64,000 nucleotides of DNA from an uncultured Phascolarctobacterium sp. (lineage in GTDB: Bacteria > Bacillota > Negativicutes > Acidaminococcales > Acidaminococcaceae), in assembly GCA_900547415.1 (NCBI GenBank), contig URGS01000001.1:74970-138969 (forward strand). The letters are read 5' to 3'. Below, in pieces: positions 31,898 to 40,437 of the stretch. Numbering within the stretch: position 1 is the first letter of the stretch; every line of letters begins with the position of its first letter. The translations under genes and the position numbers were made by a program. Below the pieces are notes generated by a model. That model worked only from the letters and a program-made list of their open reading frames with translations, did not search any database and was not told where the DNA came from.

Positions 31898-31930
31898 TAC
31901 CAAAATTCTGCTTTTTTATGAATTTTCCTC

Positions 31931-31959
31931 TTTACCAATTCGGAATTTAGGTATATAAT
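31931..31959 (+). promoter_or_regulatory. Promoter of the amino-acid transporter operon
   Basis: TTTACC (31931-31936), 17 bases, TATAAT (31954-31959), about 53 bases before the first binding-protein start. Confidence 0.7.
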
Positions 31960-32011
31960 ATGTTTAACTTTTAATTATGCATTAGCAATACATTTGGAGG
32001 GAGATTGTATT

Positions 32012-32788
32012 ATGAAGAAACTTGTAATTTTGATGATGTCCGTAATTGCGGCAGTAGCAATGCTGACTGCTGGCTGCGGCGGCAGTGATAAGGCTGATAA
32101 AAATGCTGAGAAGGTATTGCGTGTAGGTACTGAACCGACCTTTGCACCCTTTGAATTCCAAGAAGAAGGCAGCAAAGAATACACTGGCTTCGATATGGAC
32201 CTGGCTCGTGCTATTGGCAAACAAATGGGCTATAAGGTAGAAATCCAAAATATGGGCTTTGATGCTCTGATTCCTGCTCTGAATGCAGGCAACATTGATA
32301 TGGTAGCTGCTGGCATGAGCATTACCGAAGAACGTCAAAAGGCTGTCACCTTCTCTGATCCTTACTATACTTCTGGTCTGATTGTTATGGTAAACAAGGA
32401 TAATACCGAAGTTAAGAGCATTAAAGATCTGGAAGGCAAACGCATTGCTGTACAAATTGGTACCACTGGTGAAAACAAAGCAAGAACCGTAAAGGATGCA
32501 AAAGTAACTGCTTATAACACCAACACTGAAGCTGCTCTGGAACTGCAAAACAAAGGTGTAGATGCAGTTATCAACGATAGCCCTGTTGTTGGCTACTATC
32601 TGGCTCAAGGCGGTAACAAAACTGCTATGACCGTTGGCGAAGTTATGGAAGCTGAACAATATGGCCTGGCTGTTAAAAAAGGCAACGACAAACTGGCTGG
32701 CGAAATTAACAAGGCTTTGGCTGAGCTGAAAAAGAACGGCGAATATGACAAGATTTACAAAACCTGGTTTGGTGAAGTAAAGAAATAA
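32012..32788 (+). CDS. Amino-acid ABC transporter substrate-binding lipoprotein 1
   Basis: The 258-residue protein has a lipoprotein signal with lipobox LTAGC (lipidated Cys near residue 21). A type II periplasmic binding fold of the polar amino-acid family (SBP_bac_3) follows: TFAPFEFQ, GFDMDLARAIG, MSITEERQKAVTFSDPYY and AVQIGTTGE. Ligand could be glutamine, arginine, lysine or cystine; sequence alone does not decide. I chose the ATG at 32012, 8 bases after GGAGGGAG. A terminator hairpin follows the gene, so it is made in excess over the downstream permease. A paralogue follows directly. Confidence 0.92.
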   Translation: MKKLVILMMSVIAAVAMLTAGCGGSDKADKNAEKVLRVGTEPTFAPFEFQEEGSKEYTGFDMDLARAIGKQMGYKVEIQNMGFDALIPALNAGNIDMVAAGMSITEERQKAVTFSDPYYTSGLIVMVNKDNTEVKSIKDLEGKRIAVQIGTTGENKARTVKDAKVTAYNTNTEAALELQNKGVDAVINDSPVVGYYLAQGGNKTAMTVGEVMEAEQYGLAVKKGNDKLAGEINKALAELKKNGEYDKIYKTWFGEVKK

Positions 32789-32803
32789 TCATTGTCTTTC
32801 TTA

Positions 32804-32843
32804 GCGGAGCACTTATGGTTTAACTTTAGTGCTCCGTTTATAA
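32804..32843 (+). terminator. Hairpin between the two binding-protein genes
   Basis: CGGAGCACT / AGTGCTCCG with a 14-base loop, then TTTATAATTATAAAAT. The modest T tract suggests partial termination. Confidence 0.65.
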
Positions 32844-32899
32844 TTATAAAATAAAGAAAAATATTGAAAACAAAGAGGACAAATGAGGGGGAATTACAA

Positions 32900-33670
32900 A
32901 TGAAAAAAGCATTAGTAGGATTTTTGATGGGTGCGTTGGCATGTTCTATGCTGGCAGCTGGCTGCGGCGGCAGCGATGCTGATAAAAAAGAGGCAAAGGT
33001 TTTGCGTGTAGCAACTAATCCGACCTTTGCACCCTTTGAATTCCAAAATGAAGGCAGTAAGGAATTTGATGGCTTTGATATGGATCTGATTCGTGCTGTC
33101 GGTAAACAAGCAGGCTACAAGGTAGAGATTCAAAATATGGGCTTTGATGCTCTTATTCCTGCACTCAACGCCAATAATATTGATGTTGCTGTTTCCGGTA
33201 TGAGCATTACTGAGGAACGTAAGAAATCTGTCACCTTCTCTGAGCCGTACTATACTTCCGGTCTGGTAATCATGGTTGACAAAAACAACAATGATATCAA
33301 GAGCCTTAAGGACCTGGAAGGCAAGCGTATTGCCTGCCAAATCGGTACTACTGGCGAGAAAAAGGCTAGAAGCGTAAAGGACGCTCGAATCACTGCTTTC
33401 AATAGTCAGGCCGAGGCTTCTATGGAGCTGAAAAATGGTGGTGCTGATGCTGTTATCAATGATGCTCCTGTAGTTGAATATTATCTGGCTCAGGGCGGTA
33501 ACCAACATGCTAAATATGTTGGCGAGAAAATGGATGCTGAACAATACGGCATGGCTATGAAAAAAGACAGCAAGCTGGCACCTGAAATCAATGAGGCTAT
33601 GGCTGAGCTGAAAAAGAATGGTGAATTTGACAAGATTTACACTAAATGGTTCGGCGCGCCGAGCAAATAA
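32900..33670 (+). CDS. Amino-acid ABC transporter substrate-binding lipoprotein 2
   Basis: This 256-residue paralogue of the preceding gene shares long identical blocks (TFAPFEFQ, KVEIQNMGFDALIPALN, GMSITEER) and a lipobox LAAGC. Differences cluster in charged surface segments and in the QAEASMELKNGG region, so ligand range may differ. The ATG at 32900 follows GAGGGGG by 8 bases; an upstream frame start lacks a site. Together with the permease and ATPase it forms a complete type I importer, with two receptors possibly competing for one channel. Confidence 0.92.
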   Translation: MKKALVGFLMGALACSMLAAGCGGSDADKKEAKVLRVATNPTFAPFEFQNEGSKEFDGFDMDLIRAVGKQAGYKVEIQNMGFDALIPALNANNIDVAVSGMSITEERKKSVTFSEPYYTSGLVIMVDKNNNDIKSLKDLEGKRIACQIGTTGEKKARSVKDARITAFNSQAEASMELKNGGADAVINDAPVVEYYLAQGGNQHAKYVGEKMDAEQYGMAMKKDSKLAPEINEAMAELKKNGEFDKIYTKWFGAPSK

Positions 33671-33704
33671 TGCTGCGAACCATTTCAATAGGTTGGTTAT
33701 TAAT

Positions 33705-33727
33705 GGAGGGATTTTTACAATCCCTCC
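33705..33727 (+). repeat. 9-bp hairpin after the second binding-protein gene
   Basis: GGAGGGATT / AATCCCTCC with a TTTAC loop and no T tract. It probably protects the 3' end of the upstream message. Confidence 0.6.
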
Positions 33728-33738
33728 CCATCCCTATG

Positions 33739-33796
33739 ACAGGGGAGACTAGTTTAGTCAGTGATGAGCTGATTCAGAAAAGTGTCCCCTGTTTTA
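33739..33796 (+). terminator. Branched terminator-like structure before the permease
   Basis: ACAGGGGA pairs with TCCCCTGT and encloses a GACTA/TAGTC hairpin; TTTT follows. It would reduce permease-ATPase expression relative to the binding proteins. Confidence 0.5.
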
Positions 33797-33912
33797 GGGA
33801 TTTTGGCGTTGCAGGGCTTTTGTAGCATCGCTCTAATGCTGTTGCGTTGTTGGCCATTGGCCTCCTAAATAATAAATGCAGCTTATGCTGCGCATAAGAA
33901 GGGATGGGTTTC

Positions 33913-34569
33913 ATGAACTTAAACACAGAATTAATGGCTGATTCCTTGCCGTTACTTTTGGCTGGTGCAGCAATTACTGTACAAATTACTGCCATCAGTG
34001 TGGCAATGGGTCTTGTAATAGGCTGTATGATTGGTATTGCACGTTTATGCAAGGTAAAACCTTTGCGTTATCTTGCTAATATTTATGTTGATTTTATCCG
34101 TGGTACTCCGCTGCTGATTCAAATCTTCCTTGTGTACTTTGCGCTGCCTGCAATGACTGGCAATCGTGTTGATCCTTTCCTTGCTGCTGTTACTGCTTGC
34201 TCCATTAACAGTGGTGCGTATATTGCCGAAATTTTCCGCGGTGGTATCCAGTCCATTGATAAGGGCCAAATGGAAGCTGGCCGTAGTCTGGGCATGACCT
34301 GGTGGCAAACAATGCATTACATCATTTTGCCCCAAGCCTTCAAACGCATTATTCCTCCTTTGGGCAATGAATTTATCGCAATGCTGAAGGATTCTTCCCT
34401 GGTATCTGTTATCGGCTTTGAGGAATTGACTCGTCGTGGTCAGCTGGTAATTGCACGTACTTATGCATCTCTGGAAATCTGGATGGTTGTTGCTTTCATT
34501 TATCTGATTATGACTTTTGCCGTTGCAAGATTTACCGGACTGCTGGAGAAGAGGTTTGATACAAAATGA
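33913..34569 (+). CDS. Amino-acid ABC transporter permease
   Basis: The 218-residue membrane protein has five or so TM segments and the EAA loop EAGRSLGMTWWQTMHYIILP that docks the ATPase. DFIRGTPLLIQIFLVYF is typical of the HisMQ/GlnP family. The ATG at 33913 fits AAGGGATG better than the ATG at 33904. Only one permease gene is present, so the channel should be a homodimer. The stop overlaps the ATPase start (ATGA), ensuring matched synthesis. Confidence 0.95.
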   Translation: MNLNTELMADSLPLLLAGAAITVQITAISVAMGLVIGCMIGIARLCKVKPLRYLANIYVDFIRGTPLLIQIFLVYFALPAMTGNRVDPFLAAVTACSINSGAYIAEIFRGGIQSIDKGQMEAGRSLGMTWWQTMHYIILPQAFKRIIPPLGNEFIAMLKDSSLVSVIGFEELTRRGQLVIARTYASLEIWMVVAFIYLIMTFAVARFTGLLEKRFDTK

Positions 34570-35297
34570 CAAAAGAATTGATTAAAATTACTAATTTGGA
34601 AAAAAGCTTTGGCGATATCCATGTCCTCAAGGGCGTTAACCTTACTATTAAGGAAAAAGAAGTAGTCGTTATTATCGGCCCTTCCGGCAGTGGTAAAAGT
34701 ACCCTGCTGCGCTGCATCAACTTTTTGGAGGAGCCTACTGGCGGCAGTATCATATTCGACGGTATGCCCTTAAATGGCGAGGCTAATATTAACGAGGTGC
34801 GTAAAGAGGTTGGTATGGTATTTCAACGCTTTAATCTGTTCCCCCATATGACTGTTATGGAAAATCTGGTGCTTGCTCCTATGAAGGTGCGCGGTGTTGC
34901 CCGCAAAGACGCTGAAGAAACTGCTATGATGTATCTGAAAAAGGTTGGTCTTGTTGATAAGGCTAAGTCCTATCCTGATCAGTTGTCCGGCGGTCAGCAG
35001 CAGCGTGTAGCTATTGCCCGTGCCCTGTGCATGAAGCCCAAGGCCCTGCTTTTTGATGAGCCTACCTCTGCATTGGACCCTGAAATGGTTAATGAAGTAC
35101 TTGATGTTATGAAGAGCCTGGCTGAAGAAGGCATGACCATGGCTGTTGTTACCCACGAAATGGGCTTTGCCCGCGAGGTTGGCGACAGAGTATGCTTTGT
35201 TGACGGCGGTATTATTCTTGAGGAGGGTGCTCCCGAAGAAATCTTCAGTAATCCTAAGGAAGAACGTACCAAGAACTTCCTTTCCAAGGTTCTGTAA
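34566..35297 (+). CDS. Amino-acid ABC transporter ATP-binding protein
   Basis: The 243-residue ATPase of the GlnQ/HisP type has Walker A GPSGSGKST, Q-loop MVFQRFNLFPH, signature LSGGQQQR, Walker B LLFDEPTSALDPE and switch THEMGFAREV. It powers uptake through the adjacent permease with the two lipoprotein receptors. Start overlaps the permease stop. A strong terminator follows. Confidence 0.96.
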   Translation: MTKELIKITNLEKSFGDIHVLKGVNLTIKEKEVVVIIGPSGSGKSTLLRCINFLEEPTGGSIIFDGMPLNGEANINEVRKEVGMVFQRFNLFPHMTVMENLVLAPMKVRGVARKDAEETAMMYLKKVGLVDKAKSYPDQLSGGQQQRVAIARALCMKPKALLFDEPTSALDPEMVNEVLDVMKSLAEEGMTMAVVTHEMGFAREVGDRVCFVDGGIILEEGAPEEIFSNPKEERTKNFLSKVL

Positions 35298-35322
35298 AAT
35301 TGATATTTTGGCAAAATATTGG

Positions 35323-35350
35323 AGCTGCTCGTTGGAGCAGCTTCTTTTTC
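35323..35350 (+). terminator. Terminator of the transporter operon
   Basis: AGCTGCTC / GAGCAGCT with a 4-base loop, then TCTTTTTC. Confidence 0.85.
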
Positions 35351-35385
35351 ATGTATTTGGTTGTTGATGATTATTGGAGAAAATA

Positions 35386-35814
35386 ATGATAAGAAAATTT
35401 CAAAGCAATGATATTGATGTCGTTATGCAGATATGGTTAGAAGGAAATCTTAAGGCCCATAGCTTTATAGCAGCTAAGTATTGGCTAGATAATTTTGTAT
35501 TAGTTAAGGAAATGCTCCCACAGGCAGAAATATATGTATTTGAAGATGCTACTGCAAATTGTTTACAAGGATTTATAGGCTTAATGGACAATTACGTTGC
35601 GGGAATTTTTGTCGTTGAAGAATTCCGTTCTTTAGGAGTAGGGAGTGCTCTGCTAGATTTTGCAAAGAATAAGAAGGAATCTTTAATGCTAAAGGTTTAT
35701 CAGCGAAATATACGGGCCAGGGCATTTTACGAAAGAGAAGGCTTTGAAACTGTTGATATAGGTATTGATGAAGCAACAGGGGTTTCGGAAATTACTATGT
35801 CTTGGCACAGATAA
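35386..35814 (+). CDS. GNAT family N-acetyltransferase
   Basis: The 142-residue protein has the GNAT fold: motif A with the acetyl-CoA pyrophosphate loop RSLGVGSALLDF, preceded by beta-4 GIFVVEEF, and motif B VYQRNIRARAFYEREGFE. It is closest in style to YjaB-type small acetyltransferases; the acceptor is unknown. I used the ATG at 35386, which has TTGGAG just upstream, over the TTG at 35374. It has no partner genes. Confidence 0.88.
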   Translation: MIRKFQSNDIDVVMQIWLEGNLKAHSFIAAKYWLDNFVLVKEMLPQAEIYVFEDATANCLQGFIGLMDNYVAGIFVVEEFRSLGVGSALLDFAKNKKESLMLKVYQRNIRARAFYEREGFETVDIGIDEATGVSEITMSWHR

Positions 35815-35872
35815 GTAAATGTTCACTGCAATTATAATTGTGTCGTATTGGTGAAACAAGCCATTATGTGGT

Positions 35873-35889
35873 AAAAGTGTTACACTTTT
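35873..35889. promoter_or_regulatory. Perfect dyad upstream of hpf
   Basis: AAAAGTG-TTA-CACTTTT, about 120 bases before hpf and 60 after the GNAT stop. It could be an operator for hpf or the weak terminator of the GNAT gene; no T tract follows. Confidence 0.4.
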
Positions 35890-36007
35890 GGGCGGATTTT
35901 AAAATTTTTCAAAGAAAAATATAAAATAGCAGGAGAAAAATGGCCCTTGGCGAATAGTATAAGCAAAGGAGAAATCCTAAACCTTGATTTACAAGGAGGC
36001 ATGAATC

Positions 36008-36538
36008 ATGAGTGTAAACGTAAAAGGCAGAAACATTGATGTAACTCCGGCTCTGAGAGAGTATGTGGAGAAAAAAATCGCGAAAGTTACCAAACAGTTT
36101 AAGACCGTTGGCGATATTTCTGCAGTATTGAAGGTTGAGAAGGGTAACCACATCGTTGAGATTACTGTACCTGCAAGTGGTATCCTGCTGAGAGCGCAAG
36201 AGAATACTAAGGATATGTACACTTCCATTGATTTGGTAGTAGAGAAGATTGAACGTCAGGTTCATAAATATAAAACTCGTCTGATGAAGAGAAAATACAG
36301 CAACTTCGTAGATCCTACTCCGGTTCCTGCAGTTGAAGCAACTGGCGATGAAGAATTCGAAATTGTTAAAAACAAAAAGTTTGTACTTCGTCCTATGAGC
36401 GTAGAAGAAGCAATCATGCAGATGAATCTTCTGAATCACGATTTCTTCGTATTCTTCGATCCTGATCTGGACAGCACCAACGTTGTGTATCGTCGTAAAG
36501 ATGGCAAGTATGGTCTTCTGTCCCCCGAATTAAAATAG
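36008..36538 (+). CDS. hpf: Ribosome hibernation promoting factor, long form
   Basis: At 176 residues this is a long HPF, which pairs 70S ribosomes into inactive 100S dimers in stationary phase. The N-terminal HPF/RaiA domain spans about 1-100 (VKGRNIDVTPALREYVEKKI). The C-terminal dimerisation domain spans about 120-176 (PMSVEEAIMQMNLLNHDFFVF, given here in part as EEAIMQMNLLNHDFFVF). AAGGAGG lies 8 bases before the ATG at 36008. It precedes secA, as is common in Firmicutes (hpf-secA-prfB), but a terminator separates the two. Confidence 0.95.
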   Translation: MSVNVKGRNIDVTPALREYVEKKIAKVTKQFKTVGDISAVLKVEKGNHIVEITVPASGILLRAQENTKDMYTSIDLVVEKIERQVHKYKTRLMKRKYSNFVDPTPVPAVEATGDEEFEIVKNKKFVLRPMSVEEAIMQMNLLNHDFFVFFDPDLDSTNVVYRRKDGKYGLLSPELK

Positions 36539-36560
36539 TTATTTAACCTAAACTTCACAA

Positions 36561-36598
36561 AAAAAGCACAGGATTTATTCCTGTGCTTTTTGCTTTTT
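36561..36598 (+). terminator. hpf terminator
   Basis: AAAAAGCACAGG / CCTGTGCTTTTT with a 6- to 7-base loop, then TGCTTTTT. Confidence 0.9.
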
Positions 36599-36618
36599 AA
36601 GATAGATTCTGATATAAT
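36590..36618 (+). promoter_or_regulatory. secA promoter
   Basis: TTGCTT (36590-36595), 17 bases, TATAAT (36613-36618) with extended TGA. The -35 overlaps the hpf terminator tail. Confidence 0.65.
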
Positions 36619-36668
36619 TTATGCTAGGTGTATTGTTTTTTCTTACGCCACAAAATTAAGGAGTGATC

Positions 36669-39200
36669 GTGTTGCTCGAAGGCATTTTGAAGAAAATTTT
36701 TGGTGATCCCAATGAAAAAGAATTAAAGCAGATTCGTGTTATTGTTGATAAGATTAATGGCCTGGAAAAGAATATGGAGAGCTTAAGCTCTGCTAATCTG
36801 GCTGCAAAAACAATGGAATTCAAGGTTCGTCTGCAAAAGGGCGAAACTCTTGATGATATTCTGCCGGAGGCGTTTGCTGTTGTCCGTGAAGCATCTAAGC
36901 GTGTTACCGGCATGCGTCATTTTGATGTACAGATGATTGGCGGCGTAGTGCTGCACCGTGGCAAAATCGCTGAAATGCGTACTGGCGAAGGTAAAACACT
37001 GGTTGCAACCCTGCCTGTATATTTGAACGCATTGACCGGCAAGGGCGTACACGTAGTTACCGTAAACGACTATCTGGCTCGTCGTGACAGTGAGGATATG
37101 GGCCGTATTTATAAGGCTTTGGGTCTGTCCGTTGGTCTGATTGTCCACGATATGGACTTTCCTGCCCGCAGAGCTGCTTATGCTGCGGATATTACCTATG
37201 GTACAAATAATGAGTTCGGTTTTGACTACCTCCGTGACAACATGGTTGTCAGCGAAGACCAAATGGTTCAAAGAGAGCTTAACTACTGTATCGTCGATGA
37301 GGTTGACAGTATCTTAATCGACGAGGCTCGTACTCCCCTGATTATTTCTGGTCCTGGTGAAAAATCCACTGACCTTTATCGCGTTCTGGCTGGCGTAGTT
37401 GCTACTATGAACGAGGGCGAGGACTATACTGTTGATGAAAAGCAGAGACAGGTTGCGCCTACTGAGGCAGGTATTGCTAAAGCAGAAAAAATGCTGGGTA
37501 TTGGTAACCTTTATGATAATGAGCATGGCGTGGACTTCTCTCACCAGCTGATGTGCGCATTGAAGGCTAAGGCCTTAATGCATCGTGACCGCGACTATGT
37601 TGTTAAAGATGGTCAGGTTATCATTGTCGATGAATTTACTGGTCGTCTAATGTTCGGCCGTCGCTTCTCCGAGGGCCTGCATCAGGCAATCGAAGCAAAA
37701 GAGGGCGTAAAGGTTGAACGCGAAAGCCAGACCTTGGCAACCGTAACCTTCCAGAACTACTTCCGTATGTACAAGAAGCTTGCTGGTATGACCGGTACTG
37801 CTAAGACAGAGGAGCAGGAGTTCCAAAAAATCTACAACCTGCCTGTTGTAGTAATTCCCACCAACAAGCCCCTGATTCGTGTGGATTATCCTGACGTTAT
37901 CTATAAAACCAAGCTGGCTAAGTACAAGGCTGCGGCTAATGAGATTGAAGAATGTCATAAGTCCGGTCGTCCTGTACTGGTTGGTACTACCTCCATTGCA
38001 CAATCAGAGGAGCTGTCCGCAATGCTAAAGCGCCGTGGCATTCCTCATAATGTGCTCAATGCTAAGTACCACGAAAAAGAAGCAGAGATTATTTCTCATG
38101 CAGGTCAATATGGTGCTGTAACTATTGCTACTAATATGGCTGGTCGTGGTACCGATATTACTTTGGGCGAAGGCGTGCCTGAGCTTGGCGGTCTGCATAT
38201 TATTGGTACCGAGCGTCACGAAAGCCGTCGTATTGATAACCAGCTGCGCGGCCGCTGCGCACGTCAGGGTGACCCTGGTTCCTCCAAGTTCTTCCTGAGT
38301 CTTGAGGACGATTTGATGCGTCTCTTTGGCAGTGACAGCATTTCCGGCATTATGGATAAGCTGGGTATGGAAGACGATGAGCCTATTGAGCACAGTCTTG
38401 TTACCAAATCCATTGAAAATGCTCAGAAGAAGGTTGAGGCACGTAACTTCAGTATTCGTAAGCACGTTCTGGAGTATGACGATGTTATGAACCAACAGCG
38501 TGAGGTTATCTATGCAGAACGTAAAAAGATTCTGCGTCAGGAAGACCTGCGTGGCAATATCAAGGATATGGTTGAGAAGGTTGTTCAACGTACTATGGCT
38601 ATGTACGCTCCTCCTGAGGTCTATTCTGAGGATTGGGATTTGAACGCTCTCATTAACTATGCAGAGGAATTCTTTGCTCCTCGTGGCCTTTTGACTGTTG
38701 ACTATCTGCAAAACCTGAGCCGCGAAGAGCTGGATGAATATCTGCACAAGGTAGCAGAGGAAAACTACAAGCAGCGTGAAGAGGCCATTGGCTCTGAGCT
38801 GATGCGTGAGCTGGAAAACCTGGTTATGCTGAAGGTAGTAGACAATCACTGGATGGAGCATCTAGATGCTATGGATATGCTTCGTGAAGGTGTTGGCCTC
38901 CGTGCTTATGGTCAAAAGGATCCGCTGGTTGAGTACAAATTTGAAGCATATGATATGTTTGAGGCTATGAACGAGGCTATTCAGGACGATGTTGTCCGTT
39001 ACATTTACCACGTAAATGTTATTACTCAGCCTCAGGTTGATGACCGTCTGGAAAAGGCTTCCACCAATAACCCTAATGTTGACGGCACTGATGAAAATCA
39101 AAAGCTTCCTGCTGAAAGTAGTGAAGAGGTGGGCCGTAATGAGCCTTGCCCCTGTGGCAGCGGCAAAAAATATAAAAACTGCTGCGGTAAGGATAAATAA
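36669..39200 (+). CDS. secA: Preprotein translocase ATPase SecA
   Basis: SecA drives secretory proteins through SecYEG. Visible are the Walker A region MRTGEGKTLVATLP, DEAD-like VDEVDSILIDEARTPLI, motif VI QLRGRCARQGD, and a C-terminal SEC-C zinc site CPCGSGKKYKNCC that binds SecB or the membrane. The start is uncertain: GTG at 36669 (843 residues) or TTG at 36672, both served by AAGGAG at 36658-36663; the GTG at 36663 overlaps that site. It is needed here for the adhesin and the many lipoproteins. Confidence 0.97.
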   Translation: MLLEGILKKIFGDPNEKELKQIRVIVDKINGLEKNMESLSSANLAAKTMEFKVRLQKGETLDDILPEAFAVVREASKRVTGMRHFDVQMIGGVVLHRGKIAEMRTGEGKTLVATLPVYLNALTGKGVHVVTVNDYLARRDSEDMGRIYKALGLSVGLIVHDMDFPARRAAYAADITYGTNNEFGFDYLRDNMVVSEDQMVQRELNYCIVDEVDSILIDEARTPLIISGPGEKSTDLYRVLAGVVATMNEGEDYTVDEKQRQVAPTEAGIAKAEKMLGIGNLYDNEHGVDFSHQLMCALKAKALMHRDRDYVVKDGQVIIVDEFTGRLMFGRRFSEGLHQAIEAKEGVKVERESQTLATVTFQNYFRMYKKLAGMTGTAKTEEQEFQKIYNLPVVVIPTNKPLIRVDYPDVIYKTKLAKYKAAANEIEECHKSGRPVLVGTTSIAQSEELSAMLKRRGIPHNVLNAKYHEKEAEIISHAGQYGAVTIATNMAGRGTDITLGEGVPELGGLHIIGTERHESRRIDNQLRGRCARQGDPGSSKFFLSLEDDLMRLFGSDSISGIMDKLGMEDDEPIEHSLVTKSIENAQKKVEARNFSIRKHVLEYDDVMNQQREVIYAERKKILRQEDLRGNIKDMVEKVVQRTMAMYAPPEVYSEDWDLNALINYAEEFFAPRGLLTVDYLQNLSREELDEYLHKVAEENYKQREEAIGSELMRELENLVMLKVVDNHWMEHLDAMDMLREGVGLRAYGQKDPLVEYKFEAYDMFEAMNEAIQDDVVRYIYHVNVITQPQVDDRLEKASTNNPNVDGTDENQKLPAESSEEVGRNEPCPCGSGKKYKNCCGKDK

Positions 39201-39210
39201 TTGCTAACTG

Positions 39211-39247
39211 AGCCTGGGCGGCGGCACTGGCCGCTGCTTGGGCTTTT
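39211..39247 (+). terminator. secA terminator
   Basis: A 15-bp GC-rich stem (AGCCTGGGCGGCGGC with GCCGCTGCTTGGGCT, four G-T pairs), ACTG loop, TTTT. Confidence 0.75.
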
Positions 39248-39308
39248 GGGTGTTCCGACCAATTTGGTCACAAATAACTAAATTTGCTAGTGAAAGGTTG
39301 TGAGAATT

Positions 39309-40416
39309 TTGTTAATTGAAGAGTACAAACCGGAAATTACCAATTTGCAGGCAAAATTAGAGGAAATGAGGGGATCTCTTTGACATCGCTGTCAAAGAAG
39401 ATCGTATTGCCGAATTAGAACATAAAATGGGCGATCCTACCTTCTGGGATGATCCGGAAAATGCACAAAAGACCGCTCAGGATGTTAATGCCCTCAAGGA
39501 AGAGGTTGATGGATTCCATAAGCTGGGTACAGATATTGATGACCTGGAAGCTTTGTGGGAAATGGCCTCTGAAGAAAATGATGAATCCCTTGTTCCTGAG
39601 ATGGATCAGCTTTTAGAGCAGATCCGCAATACTTTGGAGCATTTAGAATTAGGTATGCTACTGAGCGGCGAGTATGATGGCAATAATGCCATGCTTACAC
39701 TTCATGCAGGTGCAGGCGGTACTGAGGCTCAGGACTGGACCAGCATGCTGCTGCGCATGTTCACCCGCTTTGCTGAACAAAATGGCTTTACTATTGAAAT
39801 GATGGATTTGCAGCCCGGTGATGAAGCAGGCGTTAAAAGTGCTTCTTTGAAAATCATTGGTCATAATGCTTATGGCTTTATGAAGTCTGAAAAGGGTGTA
39901 CACCGTCTGGTACGTATTTCTCCCTTTGATGCCAATGCTCGTCGTCACACCTCCTTTGCGGCTGTTGACGTAATGCCTGAGCTGGATGACACTGTTGATA
40001 TCAAGATTAATATGGACGAGGTTCGTGTAGATACTTATCGCGCCAGCGGTGCAGGTGGTCAGCACGTTAATAAAACCTCCTCTGCAGTACGTATGACTCA
40101 CGAGCCTACTGGTATTGTTGTTCAATGCCAAACTCAGCGTTCTCAAATTCAGAACCGTGAGTACTGTCTGCAAATGCTCCGTGCAAAGCTGTATGAATAC
40201 GAAAAGGCTAAGCAGGATGCTCTTGTAAATGATATTGCCGGCGATTATCAGAATATTGAATGGGGCAGCCAAATCCGCTCCTACGTATTCCAACCCTATA
40301 CTATGGTTAAGGATCATCGTACCAGCTATGAAACAGGTAATATTCAGGCAGTTATGGATGGCGACCTGATGGGCTTTGTTGAGGCTTATCTGCGCAGCCA
40401 GCAAAAGAAAATATAA
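39309..40416 (+). CDS. prfB: Peptide chain release factor 2, programmed +1 frameshift
   Basis: RF2 terminates at UGA and UAA. Codons 1-24 run from a TTG at 39309 (GTG at 39300 is an alternative) to CTT at 39378-39380. An in-frame TGA follows, and the reading frame resumes at GAC at 39382 after one skipped T, giving 368 residues. The downstream frame has the SPF stop-recognition tripeptide (VRISPFDANARR) and GGQ (GAGGQHVNKT) for peptidyl hydrolysis. An internal Shine-Dalgarno AGGGGA sits 3 bases before CTT. So this is not a broken gene. It is followed closely by DUF5693-csaB. Confidence 0.96.
39369..39384 (+). other. prfB +1 frameshift site
   Basis: AGGGGA-TCT-CTT-TGA-C reproduces the E. coli layout AGGGGG-TAT-CTT-TGA-C. 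Scarce RF2 lets the Leu-tRNA slip forward at CTTT, so RF2 levels are self-regulating. Confidence 0.95.
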
Positions 40417-40437
40417 TCAATGGAACAGGTGAAGCTA

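Noticed and set aside
32912..33688. Minus-strand open frame of 258 codons, and a similar one at 31982-32659
   Set aside because: Both are shadows of the two binding-protein genes, and resemble each other only because those genes are paralogues.
33705..33796. Riboswitch before the permease gene
   Set aside because: The region folds but matches no known aptamer; a processing or attenuation structure is the simpler reading.
39427..40416. prfB as a shorter gene starting at 39427, or as a frameshifted pseudogene
   Set aside because: The upstream 24 codons, internal Shine-Dalgarno and CTTTGAC site show the conserved programmed frameshift.
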